Shown: one piece after another, positions 54,321 through 61,444 of the stretch
Position numbering within the stretch: position 1 is the stretch's first letter
Layout of the letters: each line of letters starts with the position of its first letter
Assembly: GCF_010646885.2 (NCBI RefSeq)
Contig: NZ_CP050700.1
Location: forward strand, 4,428,501-4,492,500
Reading direction: 5' to 3'
Length of the DNA stretch: 64,000 nucleotides
Source: Desulfopila sp. IMCC35008
GTDB lineage: Bacteria > Desulfobacterota > Desulfobulbia > Desulfobulbales > Desulfocapsaceae
Translations under genes and position numbers: made by a program
Notes under the pieces: generated by a model
Told to the model about the DNA's origin: nothing
The model's input: only the letters and a program-made list of their open reading frames with translations
Database searches by the model: none

Positions 54321-54755
54321 ATGGAACGCACTCAATCAAATCAATTAGAATGTTGTCTTTTTTTTACAGCCAATTCCCTTGCCCGTGACATCACAAGGAT
54401 GGGCGAAGAGGAATTTGCAAGCATTGGTATGACACCGTCCTATGCTTTTCTGATGATGCTTGTCATTGAATCTCCAGGTATTTCGCAAAAGGAAATTTCT
54501 CAAAGAATGAACATGGCTCCATCGACGGTCTCACGATTTATTGACGCCTTGGTGAGAAGAGGGATTTTGCAAAAGGAAGGACAGGGACGTATGACTTTTA
54601 TACACCCTACCGATAAAGGTTTACAACTTAATAATAATATTCAGAAAGTTTGGAAAAATCTCTACGAACGATATAGCAGCATCCTCGGCAAGAAAAATGG
54701 GGATGAATTGACCCGTCTTTGCCTTGAGGCAAGTAAGAAATTGCAACAGGAGTAG
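54321..54755 (+). CDS. MarR family transcriptional regulator
   Basis: The ATG at 54321 follows AAGGAG and gives 144 residues; the longer frame from 54213 includes the operator-like site and is unlikely. The winged-helix core is clear: PGISQKEISQRMNMAPSTVS (recognition helix), RFIDALVRRGILQKEGQG, and a wing ending FIHPTDKGLQL. Helices at both ends form the dimer interface. It probably represses itself and the flavin genes downstream, through the three inverted-repeat sites. The inducer is unknown. Confidence 0.9.
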   Translation: MERTQSNQLECCLFFTANSLARDITRMGEEEFASIGMTPSYAFLMMLVIESPGISQKEISQRMNMAPSTVSRFIDALVRRGILQKEGQGRMTFIHPTDKGLQLNNNIQKVWKNLYERYSSILGKKNGDELTRLCLEASKKLQQE

Positions 54756-54776
54756 TTGTAACTCATTTAAGCTATC

Positions 54777-54792
54777 AGTTGCATGCACAACT
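54777..54792 (+). promoter_or_regulatory. Candidate MarR operator 2
   Basis: AGTTG-CATGCA-CAACT has perfect five-base arms. It lies between the marR-type gene and the flavin reductase-like gene. Confidence 0.55.
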
Positions 54793-54858
54793 AAGACAGG
54801 ACAATCCTTGAGAAATGAATGCGGAAGTAAATCGAGATATAGCGACATGCATGCTCAT

Positions 54859-54874
54859 ATTTGCATGCACAACT
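54859..54874 (+). promoter_or_regulatory. Candidate MarR operator 3
   Basis: ATTTG-CATGCA-CAACT shares 14 of 16 positions with operator 2. It ends 22 bases before the flavin reductase-like start. Confidence 0.55.
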
Positions 54875-54896
54875 CACTAACAAAAGGAGAATACAA

Positions 54897-55481
54897 ATGA
54901 AACGTGTAGCTATTGACGGAAAAAACGCTCTCTATCCCTCTTTAACAACAATTGTCGGAGCCGAGGTCAATGGAAAACCGAACTGGATTACTATTGCCCA
55001 CGTTGGGATCATGAACCACGCACATGGTGAAGTACCACAGTATCTTTCCATCGGGCTCCACTCATCACATTATACAAACAAGGGAATTCACGAATATGGG
55101 GAGTTCAGCATCAACATTCCCTCCCAGGCAATGCTCCAGATTACCGATTATGTAGGACTTGTAACTGGAGAAAAGGTTGATAAAAGTGAAATCTTTCCAG
55201 TGGAGAGCGGTAGCCTGAACCATGCACCGCTCATTGCCAACTGCCCTTTATCCATGGAGCTGAGACTTTCACAAACCGTTCAGATAGGTCAACATGAAAT
55301 TTTCATCGGCGAGTTGGTAAACACGTATATTGATGAAGCATGCCTGACAGACGGCAAACCTGACTTGGCCAAGATAAATCCCCTTCTCTTTGACTTCATG
55401 ATGATTGACTACTGGTCAATCGGCCAGCGCACGGGAAAACCGTGGAGAGATGGGAAATTACTAAAAAAACAGAACACATAG
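54897..55481 (+). CDS. Flavin reductase-like FMN-binding split-barrel protein (flavoredoxin type)
   Basis: The ATG at 54897 follows AAAGGAGA and gives 194 residues. The order TTIVGAEVNGKPNWITIAHV, SIGLHSSHYTNKGIHEYGEF, SINIPSQAMLQITDYVGLVT and HEIFIGELVNTYID is that of flavin-reductase-like split-barrel proteins, which include flavoredoxins of sulfate reducers. FMN binds between the subunits of a dimer. It probably passes electrons to or from other flavoproteins. It is under likely control of the adjacent MarR-type regulator. Confidence 0.88.
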   Translation: MKRVAIDGKNALYPSLTTIVGAEVNGKPNWITIAHVGIMNHAHGEVPQYLSIGLHSSHYTNKGIHEYGEFSINIPSQAMLQITDYVGLVTGEKVDKSEIFPVESGSLNHAPLIANCPLSMELRLSQTVQIGQHEIFIGELVNTYIDEACLTDGKPDLAKINPLLFDFMMIDYWSIGQRTGKPWRDGKLLKKQNT

Positions 55482-55558
55482 AAACAGTCACTGCTACCGC
55501 AGTTGAAATAACACAGACTCCCTCTGCTTTTTCACCGCCATTATTTAGGAATTCAGTG

Positions 55559-55981
55559 ATGAACATCACGGTTTTAATGGAGAAAGTGTATCAGACATTA
55601 AAGCTCGTTTACATGGCTAACCCTAAAGAGGTCCAAATAAAGATAATAGGAATAAACGGAAGTCCACGTCCAAAAGGAAATACCGCCCAGTTGTTTGATG
55701 AAGCCTTACAACACGCCTGGCAGAATGGTGCTGAAACGACCAGATATGATCATAAACGTTTGGATATCAAAGGGTGTCAAAGCTGCTACCAGTGCAAAGA
55801 GCCTGGCAAGGAGGGAGCCTGCGTCATCAAAGACGATATGTATCAGATTATTGATGACATCCTGTCGGCAGATGGAGTTGTGTTCGCCTCCCCTGTTTAT
55901 ATGTGGCAGATGAGTGCACAGGCAAAACTCTTTAGTTACCGTATATTTCTTCAGGCCTCTCCTGCCAAAGGGGATTTATGA
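55559..55981 (+). pseudogene. Truncated flavodoxin-fold NAD(P)H oxidoreductase
   Basis: From the ATG at 55559 (AGGA eight bases before) the frame gives 140 residues; an ATG at 55613 is also possible. The FMN loop IKIIGINGSPRPKGNTAQL, the Cys cluster CQSCYQCKEPGKEGAC and the flavin contact VVFASPVYMWQMSAQAKLF match the family of the gene at 5942-6505. The usual last 50 to 70 residues are missing: after AKLF the sequence departs from the family (SYRIFLQASPAKGDL) and stops. A deletion or frameshift is likely, and the product may be inactive. It probably belonged to the MarR-controlled unit. Confidence 0.65.
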
Positions 55982-56099
55982 AAAAATATATCACACTTTA
56001 TGCGTCATTATAAACTTCACCTGACGCCAGGTATTGATAGACGAAAAGGGGAAAGAAAACGTAGCCAACCTTTCAGGGTACTGTTCATACGTTTTTGGG

Positions 56100-56606
56100 C
56101 TATCGGGCCGGATGCAATTGCTGCAGGTTCAATTCACCTGTTGATTCAAATGGAAGCTTGTGGCTCACCGTACCGTTGGAGATACGGACATGACCGGTCA
56201 AACCGTATGTAATAGCTTCTTTTCCTCCGCCTTGTTGATGAGCAGCCTGGAGCCATTGCAATACTGAAGATACCATATTGAGCATGGAAGCGTGCACCTC
56301 GACCGGGACAAGGGCAGAACTATAGGGAGCCACAGACCGCCGTTCCCCCTGAAGTCCAGAAGCAAAATGGGTGTTATCCAACTCGAGGTCGCATGACAAT
56401 CCGGTTATTTCCAGTGATGAATCGTTTGGGTTTGCGACTCGTAACTGAATAAGAAAAGAGGTTTCAAGAGGCTTTATCTCCTGAACCCTTAAATCTGCAA
56501 GGGTCACTTGTGGAGATTCATAGTTTGAGAGGACACCGGCACAACCGGACAGCATAAAGACTGCAAACAGGATCCCGAAAATGGTTGCAGGCATGATTCT
56601 TTTCAT
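56100..56606 (-). CDS. LEA14-like (type 2) lipoprotein
   Basis: The 168-residue protein has a lipoprotein signal (ILFAVFMLSGC). The mature part has the LEA-2/WHy pattern: VTLADLRVQEIKPLETSFLI, LRVANPNDSSLEITGLSCDL and SVAPYSSALVPVEV, then a beta strand near the end. Bacterial members are envelope proteins linked to desiccation or stress tolerance, mostly without defined function. Monocistronic. The residue after Cys is Ala, so outer-membrane sorting is expected. Confidence 0.88.
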   Translation of the reverse strand: MKRIMPATIFGILFAVFMLSGCAGVLSNYESPQVTLADLRVQEIKPLETSFLIQLRVANPNDSSLEITGLSCDLELDNTHFASGLQGERRSVAPYSSALVPVEVHASMLNMVSSVLQWLQAAHQQGGGKEAITYGLTGHVRISNGTVSHKLPFESTGELNLQQLHPAR

Positions 56607-56719
56607 GTGATGAGTTCCTCAATGGTGATGACTATAATCGGCTTGGCCAACCTGACAACACGTTAGTACCTCAAAAACAGAGAAACGAATGAGGAACACA
56701 GCCGCAAAACAAAACTACG

Positions 56720-57487
56720 TTATAATATCTGGCTAAGAAACAACTGCGTTCTTTCATGTTGCGGATTATCAAAGAACTCGTTTGGCTCATTTTCTTCAAC
56801 AATTTCTCCATAATCCATAAAAATGACCCGATCGGCAACGGTCTTGGCAAATCCCATTTCATGGGTTACCACAATCATTGTCATCCCCTCACGGGCAAGG
56901 TCAACCATGACATCCAGTACTTCTTTTATCATTTCAGGGTCAAGAGCTGATGTGGGTTCGTCAAAAAGCATGATTTTGGGTTTCATGCAGAGACTGCGGG
57001 CAATGGCCACCCGTTGTTGCTGACCGCCGGAGATCTGCCCCGGATACTTATGGGCCTGTTCAGGGATTCGAACAATTTCAAGATAATGCATGGCAAGCTC
57101 TTCGGCTTCCCTTTTGGGGGTCTTTCGTACCCAGATCGGGCCAACCGTAAGGTTTTCAAGTATCGTAAGGTGCGGAAACAGGTTGAAATGCTGAAAAACC
57201 ATGCCAACTTCCGTCCTGACCTTTTCAATATTTTTCAGGTCCCGGGTAAGTTCTGTCCCATTGACGATAATTTGCCCGCGCTGATGTTCCTCCAATCGGT
57301 TGATACAGCGAATCATCGTCGATTTACCTGAACCGGACGGTCCGCAGACAACGATTCTCTCTTGAGGCTGTACTTTCAGGTTGATGTCTTTTAGAACATG
57401 AAAATCATCATACCATTTATGCATCTCGACAATTTCGATGATCGGTTGTTCACTCGTTACGGTTGCACGGGCTATATCGTCATTCAT
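56720..57487 (-). CDS. aapP: Amino acid ABC transporter ATP-binding protein
   Basis: The 255-residue ATPase has Walker A CGPSGSGKSTMIRCI, Q-loop VGMVFQHFNLFPHLT, signature ISGGQQQRVAIARSLCM, Walker B IMLFDEPTSALDPE and the H-loop VVTHEMGFA. It belongs to the polar amino acid (GlnQ/AapP) group. It is the last gene of the jQMP-ordered operon, about 30 bases after the second permease, and drives import through the two permeases. Confidence 0.93.
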   Translation of the reverse strand: MNDDIARATVTSEQPIIEIVEMHKWYDDFHVLKDINLKVQPQERIVVCGPSGSGKSTMIRCINRLEEHQRGQIIVNGTELTRDLKNIEKVRTEVGMVFQHFNLFPHLTILENLTVGPIWVRKTPKREAEELAMHYLEIVRIPEQAHKYPGQISGGQQQRVAIARSLCMKPKIMLFDEPTSALDPEMIKEVLDVMVDLAREGMTMIVVTHEMGFAKTVADRVIFMDYGEIVEENEPNEFFDNPQHERTQLFLSQIL

Positions 57488-57517
57488 AATGATTCCTTCA
57501 GCTTCGGTTCGAAATGT

Positions 57518-58612
57518 TTACCTTTCAACGTATTTGTATTCGAGCTCTTTCTCTATCTTCCTGCTGTACTGTGACATTGAAAAGCAACAGACATAATAGA
57601 TAATAGCGATGAATATGTATGCTTCAGTACTGAAACCGGTCCATTCAGGTTCAGTAAGAATTGATTTGGTGGTATTGAGAATATCGTACAATGCAATAAT
57701 AACGACCAGCGATGTGTCTTTAAATGCCGATATTAAAATCCCAACGGTTGGCGGTATTACAATTTTCAGGGCCTGCGGCAGAATAATCAGCCGCATCATC
57801 TGGTAATAGTTCAGCCCTAGGGATTCAGCAGCCTCATATTGCCCCTTATCCATTGCCTGCAATCCGCCCCTGACCACCTCAGCAATATAGGCGGCTGTAA
57901 AGAGGATGATTGCAACCTGGGCCCTTAACACCTTATCAATTGTTACCCCTTCAGGCAGAAAAAGCGGGAACATGACGGACGACATGAACAACATGGTAAT
58001 CAGCGGTACTCCCCGGATCATCTCAATATAGACGACACAGAGAGACTTGATAATCGGCATCTCCGATTGTCGGCCAAGAGCTAAAACCACTCCCAGGGGA
58101 TAGGAAGCCAGGATACCGAAAAATGAGAGCAGCAGGGTAAGCGGCAGCCCACTCCACTTCGTACTCTCCACAGGGATAAGACCGAACAGGCCACCTTTCA
58201 TCAGAAGCCCCATAGTAAACAGGGCCACCAGCCAGACATAACCAAGCTTCTTATTCCACCTGTTCCAGTCCCGGCTGTAAATCAACATTGCGACGAGTAT
58301 GAGCATAGCAACAAGCGGCCGCCACTGATGCTCGTATGGGTAGTATCCAAAAACATTAAAACGAATGTTCTGCGTTATCACCGACCAGCAGGCACCTTCT
58401 GCCTGGTGACATTCCTGACCGGAGGTAAACCAGACACTGTCGATAAACGCCCACTGAACAAAGCCAGGTACTACCTTGATGAGAAATCCGAAAATAAGAA
58501 TAGTGGCAATGGAATTGAAACCACTATTGAAGAGGTGGTGCCGTAGCCAGCCGATCACGCCTACATCTGTCACCGGTGGTCTAATCTCTGCTGTCTTCGC
58601 GGTTGTACTCAT
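57518..58612 (-). CDS. aapM: Amino acid ABC transporter permease (AapM-like)
   Basis: The ATG at 58612, eight bases after the previous stop, gives 364 residues; a TTG at 58630 is also in frame. Family features are the large periplasmic loop between early helices (FTSGQECHQAEGACWSVITQ) and the C-terminal HisM-type permease core (GVVLALGRQSEMPIIKSLCV, YIEMIRGVPLITMLF, EVVRGGLQAMDKGQYEAAES, GLNYYQMMRLIILPQALKIV). It forms a heterodimeric channel with the upstream permease. Confidence 0.92.
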   Translation of the reverse strand: MSTTAKTAEIRPPVTDVGVIGWLRHHLFNSGFNSIATILIFGFLIKVVPGFVQWAFIDSVWFTSGQECHQAEGACWSVITQNIRFNVFGYYPYEHQWRPLVAMLILVAMLIYSRDWNRWNKKLGYVWLVALFTMGLLMKGGLFGLIPVESTKWSGLPLTLLLSFFGILASYPLGVVLALGRQSEMPIIKSLCVVYIEMIRGVPLITMLFMSSVMFPLFLPEGVTIDKVLRAQVAIILFTAAYIAEVVRGGLQAMDKGQYEAAESLGLNYYQMMRLIILPQALKIVIPPTVGILISAFKDTSLVVIIALYDILNTTKSILTEPEWTGFSTEAYIFIAIIYYVCCFSMSQYSRKIEKELEYKYVER

Positions 58613-58619
58613 TTTTTTT

Positions 58620-59798
58620 CTATCGCTCAATTATCGCAATTTTCTTGTTATACCAGTTCATGAAGGCCGATGTGGACAAACTGAAAGACAAGTACACCAG
58701 CATCATTAAGGCGACTCCCTCAACGGCCTGCCCCGTCTGATTGATAGTCGTTCCTGCAATCTGGACAAAGTCTGGATAGCCGATAGCTACAGCCAGTGAA
58801 CTGTTTTTCGTCAAATTGAGAAGCTGACTGGTTAGGGGGGGCACGATAACACGCAGTGCTTGCGGGAAAATGACCAGTTTGAGCACAAGGCCGGGCTTGA
58901 GACCAATTGACATGGCAGCTTCGGTCTGACCGTGACTGATGGACTGAATTCCTGCCCGGACGATCTGGGCAATAAAGGAAGCAGTGTATAGTACGAGACC
59001 AACCAGGAGCGCTGAAAATTCGGGACTGATATTTTTGCCGCCCGTAAAATTAAAACCCTTCAGCGCCGGAACATCCATCTGCACGGGTGCCCCATTGCTT
59101 ATCCAGGCAATAAGTGGCAGTCCAGCCATGATTCCCAATCCTATCCAGAATATAGGAAACTGTTTCCCTGTCTCTTCCTGCCTTTTTGTGGCCCAGCGGT
59201 TCGTCAGATAAACAATAACACAGGCGGCGAGAAAGGCTAATCCCATATATCCCCAGGCTGGATGCGCCGCCGGCACAGGAAAGTCTATCCCCCGATTGGT
59301 CAGGAATACCCCCGTGACCGGGTTTAATGCCTGGCGTGGCCCGGGAAAGGTTTCATAAAACAGGGCATAAAAGAAAAACAACTGCAGGAGGACTGGAATA
59401 TTTTGAAAGACCTCCACATATATGGTACCGAGTTTTGAAATCAGCCAGTTTGAGGACAGTGTGGCAACACCGATAATTGTACCAAGTATAGTAGTGAGTA
59501 TCATCCCGACAAGTGAGACCTTGAGAGTGTTTAATACTCCGACTGCCAGGGCCTTGCCATAGGTGTCCGCGGCTGAATACTCTATCATTGTTTCGCCGAT
59601 TTCAAAGGCGGCTTCTTTTTTTACAAAATCGAAGCCGCTGGCGATAGACTGCTTTGCCATATTATCCTGGACATTGGAAATAAGATAATAGCCGAGGAAG
59701 GCGACAAAACCGGCAGTAACAATCTGGTAGAGAATAGCTCTGGTCTTTTCGTCATTCCAGAAATAGGTTTTTCCGGATTCCGTTTTCTCTGAGACCAT
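58620..59798 (-). CDS. aapQ: Amino acid ABC transporter permease (AapQ-like)
   Basis: The 392-residue permease has the AapQ-type long insertion between helices (GPRQALNPVTGVFLTNRGID). The coupling region reads ETEAAMSIGLKPGLVLKLVI with FPQALRVIVPPLTSQ. VEVFQNIPVLLQLFFFYALF is the conserved helix before the insertion. It pairs with the following permease. A 14-base-pair stem-loop separates it from the binding-protein gene. Confidence 0.92.
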   Translation of the reverse strand: MVSEKTESGKTYFWNDEKTRAILYQIVTAGFVAFLGYYLISNVQDNMAKQSIASGFDFVKKEAAFEIGETMIEYSAADTYGKALAVGVLNTLKVSLVGMILTTILGTIIGVATLSSNWLISKLGTIYVEVFQNIPVLLQLFFFYALFYETFPGPRQALNPVTGVFLTNRGIDFPVPAAHPAWGYMGLAFLAACVIVYLTNRWATKRQEETGKQFPIFWIGLGIMAGLPLIAWISNGAPVQMDVPALKGFNFTGGKNISPEFSALLVGLVLYTASFIAQIVRAGIQSISHGQTEAAMSIGLKPGLVLKLVIFPQALRVIVPPLTSQLLNLTKNSSLAVAIGYPDFVQIAGTTINQTGQAVEGVALMMLVYLSFSLSTSAFMNWYNKKIAIIER

Positions 59799-59821
59799 AA
59801 AATATTGTCTATTGATATTTG

Positions 59822-59855
59822 ATGATCACAACAGTCGCAGAACTGTTGTGATCAT
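59822..59855 (-). promoter_or_regulatory. Stem-loop between aapJ and aapQ
   Basis: ATGATCACAACAGT (59822-59835) and ACTGTTGTGATCAT (59842-59855) pair perfectly around a six-base loop, directly after the binding-protein stop. No T-tract follows. Its position fits an mRNA-stabilising or partial-termination element that raises binding protein over permease. Confidence 0.65.
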
Positions 59856-59872
59856 AGTATAGCTGATGGATC

Positions 59873-60901
59873 TTACTTGAATGGAGGGGAGTACATCAGG
59901 CCGCCATTCGTCCACAGGGCATTAAGTCCGCGCTCGATTCCAAGCGGAGTGTTGACGCCAACATTTCGCTCAAAGATTTCACCGTAATTACCAACCTGCT
60001 TGATAATATTGTACGCGAATTTTTCATCAAGACCAAGTGCCGCACCATTACCCGGGCTCACTCCCAGGAATCTCTGGATTTTGGGATTTTTGGATTTGAG
60101 CATTTCATCAACATTTTCGGAGGTAATACCAAGTTCCTCAGCATTAATCATGGCCAGTACTGCGTAGTTCACAATATCCTTCCACTGGTTATCACCATGA
60201 CGTACAGCTGGGGCCAGTGGTTCTTTGGAGATGATTTCAGGAAGAATCATAAAGTCGTCGGCCTTAGGTGCACTTGCCCGAATTCCTGCCAGCTGTGATG
60301 CATCAGAGGTCATCACATCGCATCGACCCGCATAGAATGCCTGCGAAAGTTCTGCAGTACTTTCAATCGTAACTGTTTTCCACTCCATGGAGTTCGAACG
60401 GAAGTAATCGGCAGCATTCAGTTCCGTTGTTGTACCCGGCAGTACGCAGACGGTTGCGCCACTGAGTTCTTTTGAACTTTTTACACCAAGAGACTTGGGT
60501 ACCATGAAGCCCTGACCATCATAATAGTTGACCTGTACGAAATCCAACCCAAGAGCGGTATCTCGGCTCAGTGTCTGGGTCGCATTTCTGGTAAGGAGGT
60601 CAATCTCTTTTGACTGCAGTGCAGTGAAACGGGTTTTCGCGGTCAACGGGGTAAAACGCAAACGATCTTTCAGGTCACCAAAAACTGCTACGGCAACTGC
60701 CCTGGCAGTATCAACATCCAGGCCTTTCCATACGCCTTTCTGGTCTGCCTTACCGAATCCAAACAGGTCACCGTTTACGCCTACCTGGATATAACCCTTT
60801 TCCTGAACTGCTTTCAGGGTATCTCCATTTCCTGCGTATGCCATTCCGACTGAGGCTGCAACCAAGGTGCATCCGACAAACAGGCTCTTCCACATTTTCA
60901 T
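59873..60901 (-). CDS. aapJ: Amino acid ABC transporter substrate-binding protein (AapJ-like)
   Basis: The ATG at 60901 follows GGAGGG and gives 342 residues; upstream in-frame codons are not used. The signal peptide ends ...GMAYA. The mature start TLKAVQEKGYIQVGVNGDLF and later GLDVDTARAVAVAVFGD, LTAKTRFTALQSKEIDLLTR, GQGFMVPKSLGVKSSKEL and EPLAPAVRHGDNQWKDIVNY are typical of AapJ/BztA general L-amino acid binders. It is periplasmic and the first gene of the operon. Confidence 0.94.
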   Translation of the reverse strand: MKMWKSLFVGCTLVAASVGMAYAGNGDTLKAVQEKGYIQVGVNGDLFGFGKADQKGVWKGLDVDTARAVAVAVFGDLKDRLRFTPLTAKTRFTALQSKEIDLLTRNATQTLSRDTALGLDFVQVNYYDGQGFMVPKSLGVKSSKELSGATVCVLPGTTTELNAADYFRSNSMEWKTVTIESTAELSQAFYAGRCDVMTSDASQLAGIRASAPKADDFMILPEIISKEPLAPAVRHGDNQWKDIVNYAVLAMINAEELGITSENVDEMLKSKNPKIQRFLGVSPGNGAALGLDEKFAYNIIKQVGNYGEIFERNVGVNTPLGIERGLNALWTNGGLMYSPPFK

Positions 60902-61444
60902 TTTTCCCTCCATAAAAAGTGACAGGTTACGAGACCAAGATCTCGTGTTGCAAAACAACCAATAAAAAAAATGCAATAACATATACTTCAGAGGCACTCT
61001 ATTTGATACCACAGATGCCCCCCGGTAAGCAACTTGTTAACTCCCGATAGCTAGCAAAATCCATGCCCCAAAAACGAGTCGCACACGCGAGTGACACCCA
61101 GTTTTCGTTGGGCTCTCTTCATCTCACTGAAAATGTGCCCGTTTGACAGGGATAATATCTATATTTTCAAGTTCGTACAGTCGAGCGGACAGTCAACGAA
61201 CAATGTCATAAATTGAAACCATCTTTCAATTCTGAAATATTCCTTCATCGTCACCGCAAGATTTCGGGTTGCCATCTTGGACCCCGGCATTCTGTTCAGA
61301 ATCGAGGCGCGACTCTCATTTCTACCCCAAGCATTTAATTGATATTCTGAAGATAAAAATGAGAGTCGCAATGCTGAGATTGGAAAGAAGGGTAGTTTTC
61401 GGATGGGAACGGAACAGGAAAGAAGAATCAATTCAGGACGGTAG
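60902..61444. other. Intergenic region with promoter space and repeat copy 3
   Basis: This 543-base gap lies between the VWA gene end and the start of aapJ. The left third should hold the aapJ promoter; no clear hexamers were recognised. The right part holds the repeat described at 61268-61410. No gene seen. Confidence 0.4.
61268..61410 (+). repeat. MITE-like inverted-repeat element, copy 3
   Basis: This shares CATTCTGTTCAGAATCGAGG and GCTGAGATTGGAAAGAAGGG with copy 2, followed by GTAGTTTTCGGATGGGAAC. Between them GCGACTCTCATTT (61309-61321) and AAATGAGAGTCGC (61357-61369) form a perfect 13-base inner stem. The element lies after the VWA gene end and ahead of aapJ, and it codes for nothing. 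Confidence 0.75.
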
